Source: Patescibacteria group bacterium
GTDB lineage: Bacteria > Patescibacteriota > 4484-211
Length of the DNA: 38,867 nt
Assembly (NCBI GenBank): GCA_018824115.1
Contig: JAHJGY010000008.1
Span: 1 to 38,867 of the forward strand
Direction: 5' to 3'
In this document: positions 23,809 through 30,966 of the stretch, in pieces
Layout of the letters: every line of letters begins with the position of its first letter
How positions within the stretch are numbered: position 1 is the stretch's first letter
Made by a program: the position numbers and the translations under genes
Notes under the pieces: generated by a model
Told to the model about the DNA's origin: nothing
Database searches by the model: none
The model's input: only the letters and a program-made list of their open reading frames with translations

Positions 23809-25368
23809 ATGCAACTTAAAAAACATAGATCTCTCTTCACGTTATTTACACTTGTTGTTTTCGGAGTAACCATTACACTGGGTTTATACTGGCATTCAAA
23901 ACTCCCTAAATTCCCAACAAACGGGGGATCCATTTGTGAGGGAATGGTTGGCCAACCCCACCTACTAAACCCTTTATACTCCGATCTAAATCCCGTTGAT
24001 CGCGAGTTATCCAGCTTAATATTCCGCGGCTTAATAATATTTAACAGTCGCAACCAACCAGAAGGGGACCTGGCTGAGAAATGGACAATTAAAAACGGTA
24101 ACAAGACTTACGAGATAGAACTCAAAAAGAACCAATTCTGGCATGATGGGGAAAGAATAACCAGCGATGACGTTATTTTCACTTACCGGTTAACGCAAGA
24201 AGAAAACTACCAGGGTCCGAAAAACAACACTTTCAAGGAAGTAAACATTGAAAGAATTAATGACTACCAGCTGAAATTTATACTCAAAGAACCGTTTTCA
24301 CCATTCCTAGAGAACCTAACCATGGGTATACTGCCCGAACACCTGTGGAAAGACGTACCATTCGACAAATTAAGAACCCACTCACTTAACCTCCAGCCGA
24401 TTGGCAGCGGGCTAGCGAAATTTTTACAGATACAGTTTAGTAATCGAATCGAAAATTGGGTTGAACTGATTGAATTCGAGTTAACAGATGCTTATCTCAA
24501 CACTATTCGTTTCAAGTTCTACCCTTCACACACCGATTTAATTACCGGACTCAAACTCGCCGAATTTGATACCACAACTCTCGTTACCCAAGAAGATCTA
24601 AACACATTCAAGAGTTGGCCCAACTATACCAAATTTATGCAGCCAATCTGGGGAAGAAGCATGGTTCTGATTTTCAATACCCGTAATAATAAGTTTAAGG
24701 ACAACGATGTCCGAGAAACGCTAGCCGCGGCTATATATAATAGTGAACTAAGCCAGGCTGCTTTCTCCAATAAAGTACGAACTTACTCACCAATCCCTCA
24801 AACCTCCTGGGGATACAAACTAATCAGTAAGGATTTCCAAAGAAATGACGTGTCCCTACCCACTACAATAACACTAAAAACGCCCCATGATCCTGATTAT
24901 TTAACCACTGCAAACTTTATAAAAGAGAGTTTGGAAAATGTGGGGGTAGAAACCGAGATAATCGCTCAGGACCAAATTGGATTAACGGAAACAATCCAAA
25001 ACCGCAGTTTTGAGGTTCTTTTAATTACCACAGAAAGTGGACACGATCCCGATCAATATATCTACTGGCATTCAACACAGAAAGAAAGCCCCTTACTAAA
25101 CCTGTCTGGTATTTCCCACCCAAAAATTGATAAATCGTTAGAAGATGGCCGGCAAAAGAATAGCCTTGAGGAAAGGAAAAACGCCTATGAGGACTTCCAG
25201 GATCAATTTCATCGCAATGTTCCCGCTATCTTCCTATACCACCCCAATCTGTACTACCTAGCTTCCACAAAAATAAAAAGCCTGAACTTACATAACTTAT
25301 GGACTCCTGGCAATCGATTCTCTAACATTGGCAGTTGGTATATAAAAGAAAGACGTCCTATGTTCTGA
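23809..25368 (+). CDS. Membrane-anchored peptide-binding protein (SBP family 5)
   Basis: The protein has 519 residues. One N-terminal transmembrane anchor (LFTLFTLVVFGVTITLGLYW) replaces the usual lipobox. The rest follows the DppA/OppA family: LNPLYSDLNPVDRELSSLIFRGL, LAEKWTIKNG, the signature FWHDGERITSDDVIFTYR, ILPEHLW and a C-terminal lobe. Such proteins capture oligopeptides outside the membrane for an ABC importer. No permease or ATPase gene is nearby, so its transporter lies elsewhere or it acts as a scavenger or sensor. The peptide FDKLRT at ~residue 185 equals the product of a known dispersed repeat but with several synonymous changes. Confidence 0.85.
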   Translation: MQLKKHRSLFTLFTLVVFGVTITLGLYWHSKLPKFPTNGGSICEGMVGQPHLLNPLYSDLNPVDRELSSLIFRGLIIFNSRNQPEGDLAEKWTIKNGNKTYEIELKKNQFWHDGERITSDDVIFTYRLTQEENYQGPKNNTFKEVNIERINDYQLKFILKEPFSPFLENLTMGILPEHLWKDVPFDKLRTHSLNLQPIGSGLAKFLQIQFSNRIENWVELIEFELTDAYLNTIRFKFYPSHTDLITGLKLAEFDTTTLVTQEDLNTFKSWPNYTKFMQPIWGRSMVLIFNTRNNKFKDNDVRETLAAAIYNSELSQAAFSNKVRTYSPIPQTSWGYKLISKDFQRNDVSLPTTITLKTPHDPDYLTTANFIKESLENVGVETEIIAQDQIGLTETIQNRSFEVLLITTESGHDPDQYIYWHSTQKESPLLNLSGISHPKIDKSLEDGRQKNSLEERKNAYEDFQDQFHRNVPAIFLYHPNLYYLASTKIKSLNLHNLWTPGNRFSNIGSWYIKERRPMF

Positions 25369-25376
25369 GGCGTGGT

Positions 25377-25631
25377 TTAAGCAATAACCTGAGAATAATA
25401 AACTTCGGCTTGGTTTCTGAGCCAAGCTGAGAACTTTTTACGATTAGATTTTTCCTCTGCTGCAGTCTCACATAGAAAGTTAAAAAACTTTTCTATTAAA
25501 GAACCGCTAATTATAATATCTTTCTCTTTCTGGGAAAAGAAATCACTAAGGAACTTGGAGTAGAAATACATATCACGGACCGCTAAATTGCAAGGTAGAT
25601 ATAATTCTGAATTTATACTCATATTAATCAT
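25377..25631 (-). CDS. Short hypothetical protein
   Basis: About 84 residues from the ATG at 25631, chosen over the TTG at 25646 because TAGGGAG sits 5 nt before it; a TATAGT box lies further upstream. The sequence is helical and aromatic-rich (RDMYFYSKFLSDFFSQKEKD, IEKFFNFLCETAAEEKSNRKKFSAWLRNQAEVYY cut in two helices), without Cys pairs or a signal peptide. It resembles a small helical bundle. No family recognised. It converges on the peptide-binding protein gene. Confidence 0.5.
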   Translation of the reverse strand: MINMSINSELYLPCNLAVRDMYFYSKFLSDFFSQKEKDIIISGSLIEKFFNFLCETAAEEKSNRKKFSAWLRNQAEVYYSQVIA

Positions 25632-25728
25632 TTGGCTCCCTACCAAATACTATATAATTCAAAGCAAGCCCTGCGAAAATGTGTATGCGATACACACGCG
25701 AGTATGATTGTAATCATTTTCTCCCGCT

Positions 25729-25757
25729 TTGTCAAGAATCAAAACCTGTGCTATAAT
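25729..25757 (+). promoter_or_regulatory. Promoter of the NDT-RHH gene
   Basis: TTGTCA (25729-25734), exactly 17 nt, then TATAAT (25752-25757) with a TG at the extended position. It is among the best -35/-10 matches in the window. An inverted repeat (GTGTATGCGATACACAC, about 25681-25697) lies upstream and could be an operator. Confidence 0.7.
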
Positions 25758-25777
25758 ACGGCCGTTGTTATTACTCT

Positions 25778-26365
25778 ATGAAAGTCTTTTTTAGCTGTAC
25801 GACAAAGGGCATCATTGAACACAAGGATTCTTATTTATCCATTAGGGATTCTATTAAGCAGCAGGGTCATACTTTAACCCGCGACTGGCTCGACACGTCA
25901 ATTGAATACGTTAACAAAAATCAGTCCGATACTCCCAGTTCAGAGTTATACTCCGATGTAATTGCGGCTATTCTCTCCGCTGACGCTGTTGTCTTGGAAG
26001 GCACTGTGCCAAGTATGAGCATTGGCCACCAGTTAAGCGTTGCTCTACATAAGGGGAAACACGTACTTCTTCTTACAAAACGTTCTTCTAAGAAATTAAA
26101 GGATTTCTTTATTGTTGGCGCAGAATCACCTCTTTTAACAGTAAAAACTTATAACATTGATAGTCTCACTCTAATTCTAACAGACTTTTTTGCTGATATT
26201 AATGGGGGAACTAAGGCGAGATTTAACCTAGTGATGAATAAACATCAAGACAATTATGTTGAGTGGGCAGCTTTTACCTATAAGAAAAGCAAAACCGAGA
26301 TAATCAAAGATTCGATCAATAAACAAATTAGCCACGATACTCGCTACCAGGAATACAAAACCTAG
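25778..26365 (+). CDS. Nucleoside deoxyribosyltransferase-like domain fused to ribbon-helix-helix
   Basis: The protein has 195 residues. Residues 1-140 look like the nucleoside 2-deoxyribosyltransferase / TIR-like Rossmann group: VFFSCTTKG at the start, SADAVVLEGTV and MSIGHQLSVALHKGKHVLLL, matching the family D-x-v-E-GxxxSxGxExxxAxxxGKPV pattern (with His-Gln in place of a Glu). Residues ~148-188 (KARFNLVMN...SKTEIIKDSINKQI) follow the ribbon-helix-helix pattern of beta strand, helix, turn, helix. The combination suggests a DNA-binding regulator that senses a nucleotide or NAD-derived ligand. A defence or toxin-related role is the alternative. No family equivalent is known to me. Confidence 0.6.
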   Translation: MKVFFSCTTKGIIEHKDSYLSIRDSIKQQGHTLTRDWLDTSIEYVNKNQSDTPSSELYSDVIAAILSADAVVLEGTVPSMSIGHQLSVALHKGKHVLLLTKRSSKKLKDFFIVGAESPLLTVKTYNIDSLTLILTDFFADINGGTKARFNLVMNKHQDNYVEWAAFTYKKSKTEIIKDSINKQISHDTRYQEYKT

Positions 26366-26387
26366 CCCAGAGCTCACCAAATTCTGG

Positions 26388-27383
26388 CTAGCCGCCTCGA
26401 TATTTTTCCGAAGAAACACTGCGAATTGTTTTGTTAATCTCAAGTTGCCTCAGGTACCCATTGTCCATCCCGTGACCCATCCAGACTGTTGGAGCACACG
26501 GTATTTGCGATGCTGTTAACCCATGCGCCGATAATAATGTCTGGCGAACCTCTGTACCAAACTTTCGCTGGCAAGATCGGCGTGTAATATAATTCCCCTC
26601 ACTATACAATGGTTCAAAAACCACGGTTGCAAATGGGTGAAAGTTAGATGCCTTAAACGCAGATCCAATAAAAAAAACGTTCGGGTTCACCGCCGTAAGC
26701 AATCCAGTATACTGCACAGTGCTTTCCTTGTTCTTAATATGCGCAACGCTAAGTGAAAGCAAAAGCGACAAGGCATTGTGCGGACAGCTGTTCACAGCGT
26801 ACATTCTTGTAAGCACAAGCAAATCACTTATCTGCGCCTCGAAAGGCAGAGCTTCTAAAAGATATTTCCGGTTAAGATGGGAAATCGCCAAATAGGCAAT
26901 GGGATACGAACAATCTTCCCGATAAAATCCATATTCAAAAATTGTATCTCTCCGCGAACAACCAATGTAATGCAGGTTTTCCTGAATAAGCTTACCTGTC
27001 TTAGAATCTACCTCGCCGAAACGCAGCTTTGTTTGCTGCCCGTTGCTGTCTACCTCGTAAACTTCCCCGTATGCATGAACAACTTTTGTCTCACGCTCTT
27101 CACCTTGAACAAGTTTCTTAAAACTTGCCGGTAAAGAATCAATCCTAACCCTCAGCCACTTTGCCAATCTCTCGGCTTCCTCCAAAACCATCTTCCTATT
27201 AACAACATTCTTCTCGAGGTAAAGCCGCTCCCGTGAAAATTTTGGTAGATGTAAGGCCAATATCACCCTCAGATACCGAGCAGGTAATGAGTACGAATTG
27301 TTAAGAACAGCTAAGTCTTCCTCAATTTCATGTACTACATCAGCCGTAATCTTATTCGGCGCAAATAGATTTTTATTAGTCAT
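26388..27383 (-). CDS. Mom/GNAT-like protein, uncertain
   Basis: The protein has 331 residues and starts at an ATG near tRNA-Gly. The N-terminal ~110 residues are helical. From ~140 on there is an acyltransferase-like core: GFYREDCSYPIAYLAISHL, LLVLTRMYAVNSCPHNALSLLLSLS, then GLLTAVNPNVFFIGSAFKASNF. In phage Mom-type DNA-modifying GNAT proteins a similar order occurs (L-x-R-x-x, N-A-x-S, then a later FAD/N-P-x-x-G-x-x-x-x-A-x-N-W). I suggest this relation from pattern only. A tRNA- or nucleic-acid-modifying enzyme is equally possible. It converges on the NDT-RHH gene with a 22-nt gap. Confidence 0.45.
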   Translation of the reverse strand: MTNKNLFAPNKITADVVHEIEEDLAVLNNSYSLPARYLRVILALHLPKFSRERLYLEKNVVNRKMVLEEAERLAKWLRVRIDSLPASFKKLVQGEERETKVVHAYGEVYEVDSNGQQTKLRFGEVDSKTGKLIQENLHYIGCSRRDTIFEYGFYREDCSYPIAYLAISHLNRKYLLEALPFEAQISDLLVLTRMYAVNSCPHNALSLLLSLSVAHIKNKESTVQYTGLLTAVNPNVFFIGSAFKASNFHPFATVVFEPLYSEGNYITRRSCQRKFGTEVRQTLLSAHGLTASQIPCAPTVWMGHGMDNGYLRQLEINKTIRSVSSEKYRGG

Positions 27384-27397
27384 TTTATCGAAAACTT

Positions 27398-27473
27398 TGG
27401 AGCGGCGGAGGGGTCTCGAACCCCCGACCTCCTACTTGGCAAGCAGGTGTTCTGCCAGCTGAACTACCGCCGC
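27398..27473 (-). tRNA. tRNA-Gly (GCC)
   Basis: Folds completely: 7-bp acceptor GCGGCGG/CCGCCGC, D-arm, anticodon loop TTGCCAA (anticodon GCC), T-arm with TTCGAGA loop, discriminator T and encoded CCA. TAGAAT about 9 nt upstream (27483-27488 on the plus strand) with TGA in front is a good promoter. Confidence 0.97.
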
Positions 27474-27543
27474 TCAATGTAAATTCTATCAAGAATAGCT
27501 AAAAATTACCAATCCCAAATACACCGAACCAATAATAACTTGA

Positions 27544-27549
27544 TATAAT
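27544..27549 (+). promoter_or_regulatory. Extended -10 TGATATAAT for the RdgB-like gene
   Basis: TATAAT preceded by TGA and ending 10 nt before the ATG at 27560. No SD is present, so the mRNA should be leaderless. Confidence 0.6.
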
Positions 27550-27559
27550 TACACCAACT

Positions 27560-28144
27560 ATGTCGCCAGTATATTTCGCCACAACAAATAAAAAGAAATT
27601 TACTACCATCAGTAACACTCTATTGGAATATGGAATTAAAGTAATCCACCACAATCTCCAATTACCAGAACCCAGAGGTGATAACCTAAGAGAAATTACT
27701 AACGAAAAAATTCAATTTGCCTATCACAACATCCAAAAACCTTGCCTTGCCCTGGATTCGGGCTTCTTTATCCATTCGCTTAATGGCTTTCCCAAGACGT
27801 ACGTTAACTTCGCCCTTGAGACAATTGGGATCGAAGGGTTATTGAAATTAGTCGAGGGAAAAAGCCGAGACTGCGAATTTAGAAGCTGTCTTGCGTACCT
27901 AGATAATCCCTCACTTGAACCAACCTACTTTGAAACCACCATATCCGGGACCCTAACCGAAAAACCTCAGGGTTTAATGGATAATTATTGCTGGAGTAAA
28001 CTTTTTTTGATTTTTAAGCCTACAACCATGAATACCACCCTAGCTGAAATGGGGCTTGAAGAATACCAAGAATGGAGAAGTCTTGGACTCGAAGATTCTT
28101 TCACGACAAAATTCGCAAAGTGGTTTTCCTCCTCCAAAAAATGA
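27560..28144 (+). CDS. RdgB/HAM1-type non-canonical purine NTP pyrophosphatase
   Basis: The protein has 194 residues, normal for the ITPase family. It hydrolyses ITP, dITP and XTP to monophosphates, cleaning the nucleotide pool. Visible signatures are FATTNKKKF (family SxNxxKxxE), LPEPRGDNLREI, the acidic ALDSGFFIHSLNGFPKTYVNF (family DDSGLxVxALxGxPGxYSARY), and a C-terminal LGLEEYQEW. The SGLxV motif reads SGFFI and GxYSARY reads KTYVNF, a moderate divergence from RdgB. Lies between tRNA-Gly and the PH-domain genes, converging on the latter. Confidence 0.8.
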   Translation: MSPVYFATTNKKKFTTISNTLLEYGIKVIHHNLQLPEPRGDNLREITNEKIQFAYHNIQKPCLALDSGFFIHSLNGFPKTYVNFALETIGIEGLLKLVEGKSRDCEFRSCLAYLDNPSLEPTYFETTISGTLTEKPQGLMDNYCWSKLFLIFKPTTMNTTLAEMGLEEYQEWRSLGLEDSFTTKFAKWFSSSKK

Positions 28145-28162
28145 GGCTCTGCCTAAGGAAAT

Positions 28163-28759
28163 TCATAAACCGGATTGACTATCTTCGATCGGATTTTCTT
28201 TCATCTTCTGCAAAACAATGTTTTTCAGTGTTTCCGCATTTTGTTTTGTGAGTCCAGGGATATTAACCTTGTTTCCAGAAAACCCTACCATCTCAACCTG
28301 CCGTTTCTGTTGTGTGCCAATTGGTATACCAAAGACTTTTTGCTGCCGAGGAACTGCTAAATATCCCGCGCCTTGAGCTGCATTTTCGATCGTTAAAGAA
28401 GCAAGTCCGAAAACCCTATCAAACAGGTCTTGTTTTACAAGAAGGGTCTGAATAACTCCATACGGAATATGCCGCTGTTGTTTTGATAGAATACCTTGTT
28501 TTGAGGTTAAAAAATTCTCCTCAATAGAATAGTGAAAATTTGCTCTTCTCAAGATCGTAACGATGAAATGAAAAATTGCAAAGCCAGCAATTATTACAAT
28601 ATAGAAAATTGTTACTGTGTACTTACTAGTTTCACTCGAACGAGTAGAAGCAAGAGAATAAGGCACGAAGAAAATCAAGAGCAGCAAGAAACCAAGCATG
28701 GATTTAAAAATCCACAATCCCTGAACGGGATAATTTTTTTCTGTAATAATTCCGTTCAT
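28163..28759 (-). CDS. Bacterial PH-domain (bPH2) membrane protein, second of pair
   Basis: The protein has 198 residues. Two N-terminal transmembrane helices (MLGFLLLLIFFVPYSLA; FYIVIIAGFAIFHFIVTIL) are followed by a bPH2 domain: ANFHYSIEENFLTSKQGILSKQQRHIPYGVIQTL, the family hxhxxxxhxxxxGhhxxxxxxhPhxxhQxh pattern, then VFGLASLTIENAAQ. Such YdbS/YdbT proteins sit in the membrane; their role is poorly known, with links to envelope stress. It follows its partner at 28766 with a 6-nt gap. Confidence 0.75.
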   Translation of the reverse strand: MNGIITEKNYPVQGLWIFKSMLGFLLLLIFFVPYSLASTRSSETSKYTVTIFYIVIIAGFAIFHFIVTILRRANFHYSIEENFLTSKQGILSKQQRHIPYGVIQTLLVKQDLFDRVFGLASLTIENAAQGAGYLAVPRQQKVFGIPIGTQQKRQVEMVGFSGNKVNIPGLTKQNAETLKNIVLQKMKENPIEDSQSGL

Positions 28760-28765
28760 AGACTT

Positions 28766-29326
28766 TTAACTTATTGGACTATTACTTGCAGGAACATCCG
28801 CACTTTTATTTTTACTGATTTTTTGTTGAACCGTTTGAAGAAGAACATCACGCAGTCCCTCCGCAGCTTCCTTTTCAACACCGTCAATGTGCGCCTCTAT
28901 TCCAGACGAAATTGTGGCACTCGACAGGTGAACATCGTACAAACCAAAAATTCTATCTAACAAATCCTGATCAACATAAATATCTTGGACACGCTCGTAC
29001 GGAATGGTGATTTCGCGCGGCGTTATTGGCCCTTTCTTAATTTGAATAAAATCGGAGCTCAACTCATAAAAATAGACCGCGAAGTACCAACGTTGATAAA
29101 AGTAGGTTAGTAAAATCGTGACAAACAGAAATCCGGAAATCCCTAATGTCGCGGTTCCCAACCATGCAATTGCCGCTTGGCCAGTCGAGCCTAGCATAAA
29201 AACTAAAATTCCCCAGATAATAAGCAACAAGATTGTAACAACGATCGTACTAGCTATCGTCTTCTTAATAATCTTTTTGAAACTCAACGGGTATTGTTCT
29301 CGTGTTTTGCTTTGCGCGATTTGCAT
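28766..29326 (-). CDS. Bacterial PH-domain (bPH2) membrane protein, first of pair
   Basis: The protein has 186 residues with the same layout as its neighbour: two hydrophobic helices (IASTIVVTILLLIIWGILVFML; TLGISGFLFVTILLTYFY) and a PH-like domain with IQIKKGPITPREITIPYERVQDIY and DRIFGLYDVHLSSATISSG. The shared RIFGL/RVFGL segment and IPY motif show the two are paralogues. They are arranged as a YdbS-YdbT-like pair and probably form a complex. The C-terminal tail is disordered (KSADVPASNSP). Confidence 0.75.
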   Translation of the reverse strand: MQIAQSKTREQYPLSFKKIIKKTIASTIVVTILLLIIWGILVFMLGSTGQAAIAWLGTATLGISGFLFVTILLTYFYQRWYFAVYFYELSSDFIQIKKGPITPREITIPYERVQDIYVDQDLLDRIFGLYDVHLSSATISSGIEAHIDGVEKEAAEGLRDVLLQTVQQKISKNKSADVPASNSPIS

Positions 29327-29397
29327 ATTTTGTAATTACGACCTTACCCACAGTTTACCCTCCCTCAACACTTTTCGCAACAATCACGTCTAAAATT

Positions 29398-29477
29398 GTA
29401 CCACGCGTTAAACTCGCTTTAGTTTCTGTTTTAGTGGCTGTACCACGTTAAACTCGCTTTAGCGAGTTTTTACGTGG
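29398..29477. terminator. Hairpin terminator with a partial direct duplication
   Basis: AAACTCGC-TTTA-GCGAGTTT (29450-29469) followed by TT, extended outward by CCACGT/ACGTGG, which uses the complement of the tRNA-Val CCA end. A second copy of the left arm (TTAAACTCGCTTTAG) starts at about 29408 with the same GTACCACG block before it. It likely terminates tRNA-Val transcription on the minus strand. Confidence 0.6.
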
Positions 29478-29551
29478 TGGGTTCGGCAGGGCTCGAACCT
29501 GCGACCTTCTGGGTGTAAACCAGACGCTCTAGCCAACTGAGCTACGAACCC
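29475..29551 (-). tRNA. tRNA-Val (TAC)
   Basis: Acceptor GGGTTCG/CGAACCC, D-arm GCTC/GAGC, anticodon loop TTTACAC (anticodon TAC), T-arm GCAGG-TTCGAGC-CCTGC, discriminator A and encoded CCA. All stems pair perfectly. Confidence 0.97.
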
Positions 29552-29607
29552 CCGTTGAAACAGTATTCTAACAGAAAAGAGCTTAATGGTAAAACACCTC
29601 TCCGGCG

Positions 29608-29616
29608 TGGTAAAAT
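29608..29616 (+). promoter_or_regulatory. Extended -10 TGGTAAAAT upstream of the tRNA-Lys region
   Basis: TGG followed by TAAAAT, about 63 nt before the tRNA-Lys fragment and 200 nt before intact tRNA-Lys. No equally good box is seen directly before tRNA-Lys, so one transcript may contain both. Confidence 0.4.
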
Positions 29617-29678
29617 ACGTTTGTGACTGCAACTCCCGCCAAACCTGCCGGCTGTCAGGGGACGAGTTTCAATTACAA

Positions 29679-29755
29679 GCTCCGTTAGCTCAGCGCTCAA
29701 TGAGGTCCCCCGCTGCGGGGCTGACCGAATTAGTCCGCCTCTGGCGGGGTAGAGC
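29679..29755 (+). pseudogene. Broken tRNA-Lys copy invaded by a repeat in the D-loop
   Basis: GCTCCGTTAGCTCAGCG is identical to the first 17 nt of the intact tRNA-Lys. It is interrupted by the composite repeat (29696-29747), after which GGTAGAGC completes the D-arm. The anticodon and T-arms are missing; a different repeat-like sequence (TCCCGAAGGGCACTCAGTCG) follows. It cannot make a tRNA. Confidence 0.7.
29696..29747 (+). repeat. Composite palindromic repeat, copy 2
   Basis: CTCAATGAGG, hairpin CCCCGC/GCGGGG, then GACCGAATT and AGTCCGCCTCTGGCGG. The ends match the copy at 6374-6446, while the central hairpin differs. The sequence after it (29756-29790) has its own short repeats, AGTCGC-CCGTC-AGTCGC. 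Confidence 0.65.
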
Positions 29756-29812
29756 TCCCGAAGGGCACTCAGTCGCCCGTCAGTCGCAATAAGAATAATC
29801 GAATATCGTATT

Positions 29813-29887
29813 GCTCCGTTAGCTCAGCGGTAGAGCAGTGGCCTCTTAAGCCATTGGCCGGAGGTTCAAATCCTCCACGGAGCACCA
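29813..29887 (+). tRNA. tRNA-Lys (CTT)
   Basis: Acceptor GCTCCGT/ACGGAGC, D-arm GCTC/GAGC, anticodon loop CTCTTAA (anticodon CTT), variable loop TGGCC, T-arm GGAGG-TTCAAAT-CCTCC, discriminator A and encoded CCA. Complete, 75 nt. A truncated copy lies 134 nt upstream. Confidence 0.97.
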
Positions 29888-29947
29888 TTGATCATTCTCC
29901 CAACACCCCTTCCAAACTGGCTGCAAACATTCTGTTAGGAAAAGCTC

Positions 29948-30862
29948 CTAAGTGGCCTGCACAATATATTTGTTTAGTAACCCGCAGGGCTGAAGATGCT
30001 GCTTAAATTTACGTAAACCCGCATACCCCAGATCCTGTTCAAAATTAACGAAACTTTGTTTACCCCTAAACTCACTGCAAATTGCCCAAAACATAAACTC
30101 ACTTAAGCCAGTCAGCGCATGATCAACAGCCCAGTGATGCAAAAGGATAGTACTCCCCGGAATCACTTCAATGATCGCATAAGCCACAATCACATTCTTG
30201 ATCTTCACTCCGTACACACCCAATTCTAATTGATCCCAGAAATGAATTGTCTTCGCGAGCCCTCTCAAGTCTCTCCGGCGACTGAGTATTATTTCATCAC
30301 CTTGACTCGTAATCTCTACACTCGATGCCCTTGCTGCAAATTGCCAGCATGTCTCCAAACTCTCCGGTGTTAACCGGACGAGTTCAGGCTCCAACTCTCG
30401 TTGGCAAAGATTAACTTTTCTGCGCATATTTGCAAACTTCTTTCCTTCCATTACCACAACTTCGTTTACATCATACAAATAATCACAATTATCTCGATCT
30501 AGGCGAATATCATAGTCTCCACTTTTATTCAGGTTGCGAACGGTCAACTCGGGAACAGAAGTCAGGTAGTTAATTTTAAGTTCTTTCTGTACAAACCCTA
30601 GCAACTGCTCCAAAGACGAGTTAATTTCCTTAATACCCAACAAGCTGACTACCTCCTCGCCACTCACTGAATCCACAAAAACAACCACTAAATTCCCGTT
30701 TATATCGGAAACACGTAAGGTATTATTGTCATCCAAGCTAAACAGGCAGTTGAATTGAAAATCCGAGTAGTTGCTTTCTAAGTCCTTATTGAATCTACCA
30801 ATCAGCACTCGATGCACTATAGTCAAGTATTCGAATTTGGGAAATTTAGAAATTTCTATCAC
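29948..30862 (-). CDS. DUF2156 (GNAT-fold, MprF C-terminal-like) protein
   Basis: The protein has 304 residues, GTG start with GAGGTGATA about 8 nt upstream. The C-terminal part matches the DUF2156 family: VVVMEGKKFANMRRKVNLCQRE, VYGVKIKNVIVAYAIIEVIPG, then FVNFEQDLGYAGLRKFKQHLQP and a final LLNKYIV. In MprF this fold transfers Lys or Ala from aminoacyl-tRNA to phosphatidylglycerol; stand-alone members have unknown substrates. There are no transmembrane helices, so it is a cytosolic version. It converges on tRNA-Lys, which may be chance. An acyltransferase role is the general expectation. Confidence 0.65.
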   Translation of the reverse strand: MIEISKFPKFEYLTIVHRVLIGRFNKDLESNYSDFQFNCLFSLDDNNTLRVSDINGNLVVVFVDSVSGEEVVSLLGIKEINSSLEQLLGFVQKELKINYLTSVPELTVRNLNKSGDYDIRLDRDNCDYLYDVNEVVVMEGKKFANMRRKVNLCQRELEPELVRLTPESLETCWQFAARASSVEITSQGDEIILSRRRDLRGLAKTIHFWDQLELGVYGVKIKNVIVAYAIIEVIPGSTILLHHWAVDHALTGLSEFMFWAICSEFRGKQSFVNFEQDLGYAGLRKFKQHLQPCGLLNKYIVQAT

Positions 30863-30920
30863 CTCAATATCACCTCAAAGATTGTAACGCCCCTAACCCA
30901 TTCTTGTCCTCCCAGAAACT

Positions 30921-30943
30921 TATCAATGGCTTAGCCATTGATA
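30921..30943. terminator. Perfect hairpin TATCAATGGC-TTA-GCCATTGATA after rarA
   Basis: A 10-bp perfect stem, 24 nt after the rarA stop on the minus strand, preceded by TGTTG/CAACA. The U-run is weak, but position fits transcription termination of rarA. Confidence 0.55.
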
Positions 30944-30966
30944 TTGTTGCTACAACAACATATTCT

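Noticed and set aside
29586-29792. 68-codon ORF over the tRNA-Lys fragment
   Set aside because: Consists of tRNA and repeat sequence read in one frame.
29679-29887. tRNA intron in the D-loop of tRNA-Lys
   Set aside because: The interrupted copy has no anticodon or T-arm after the insertion, and an intact gene follows, so it is a broken duplicate.
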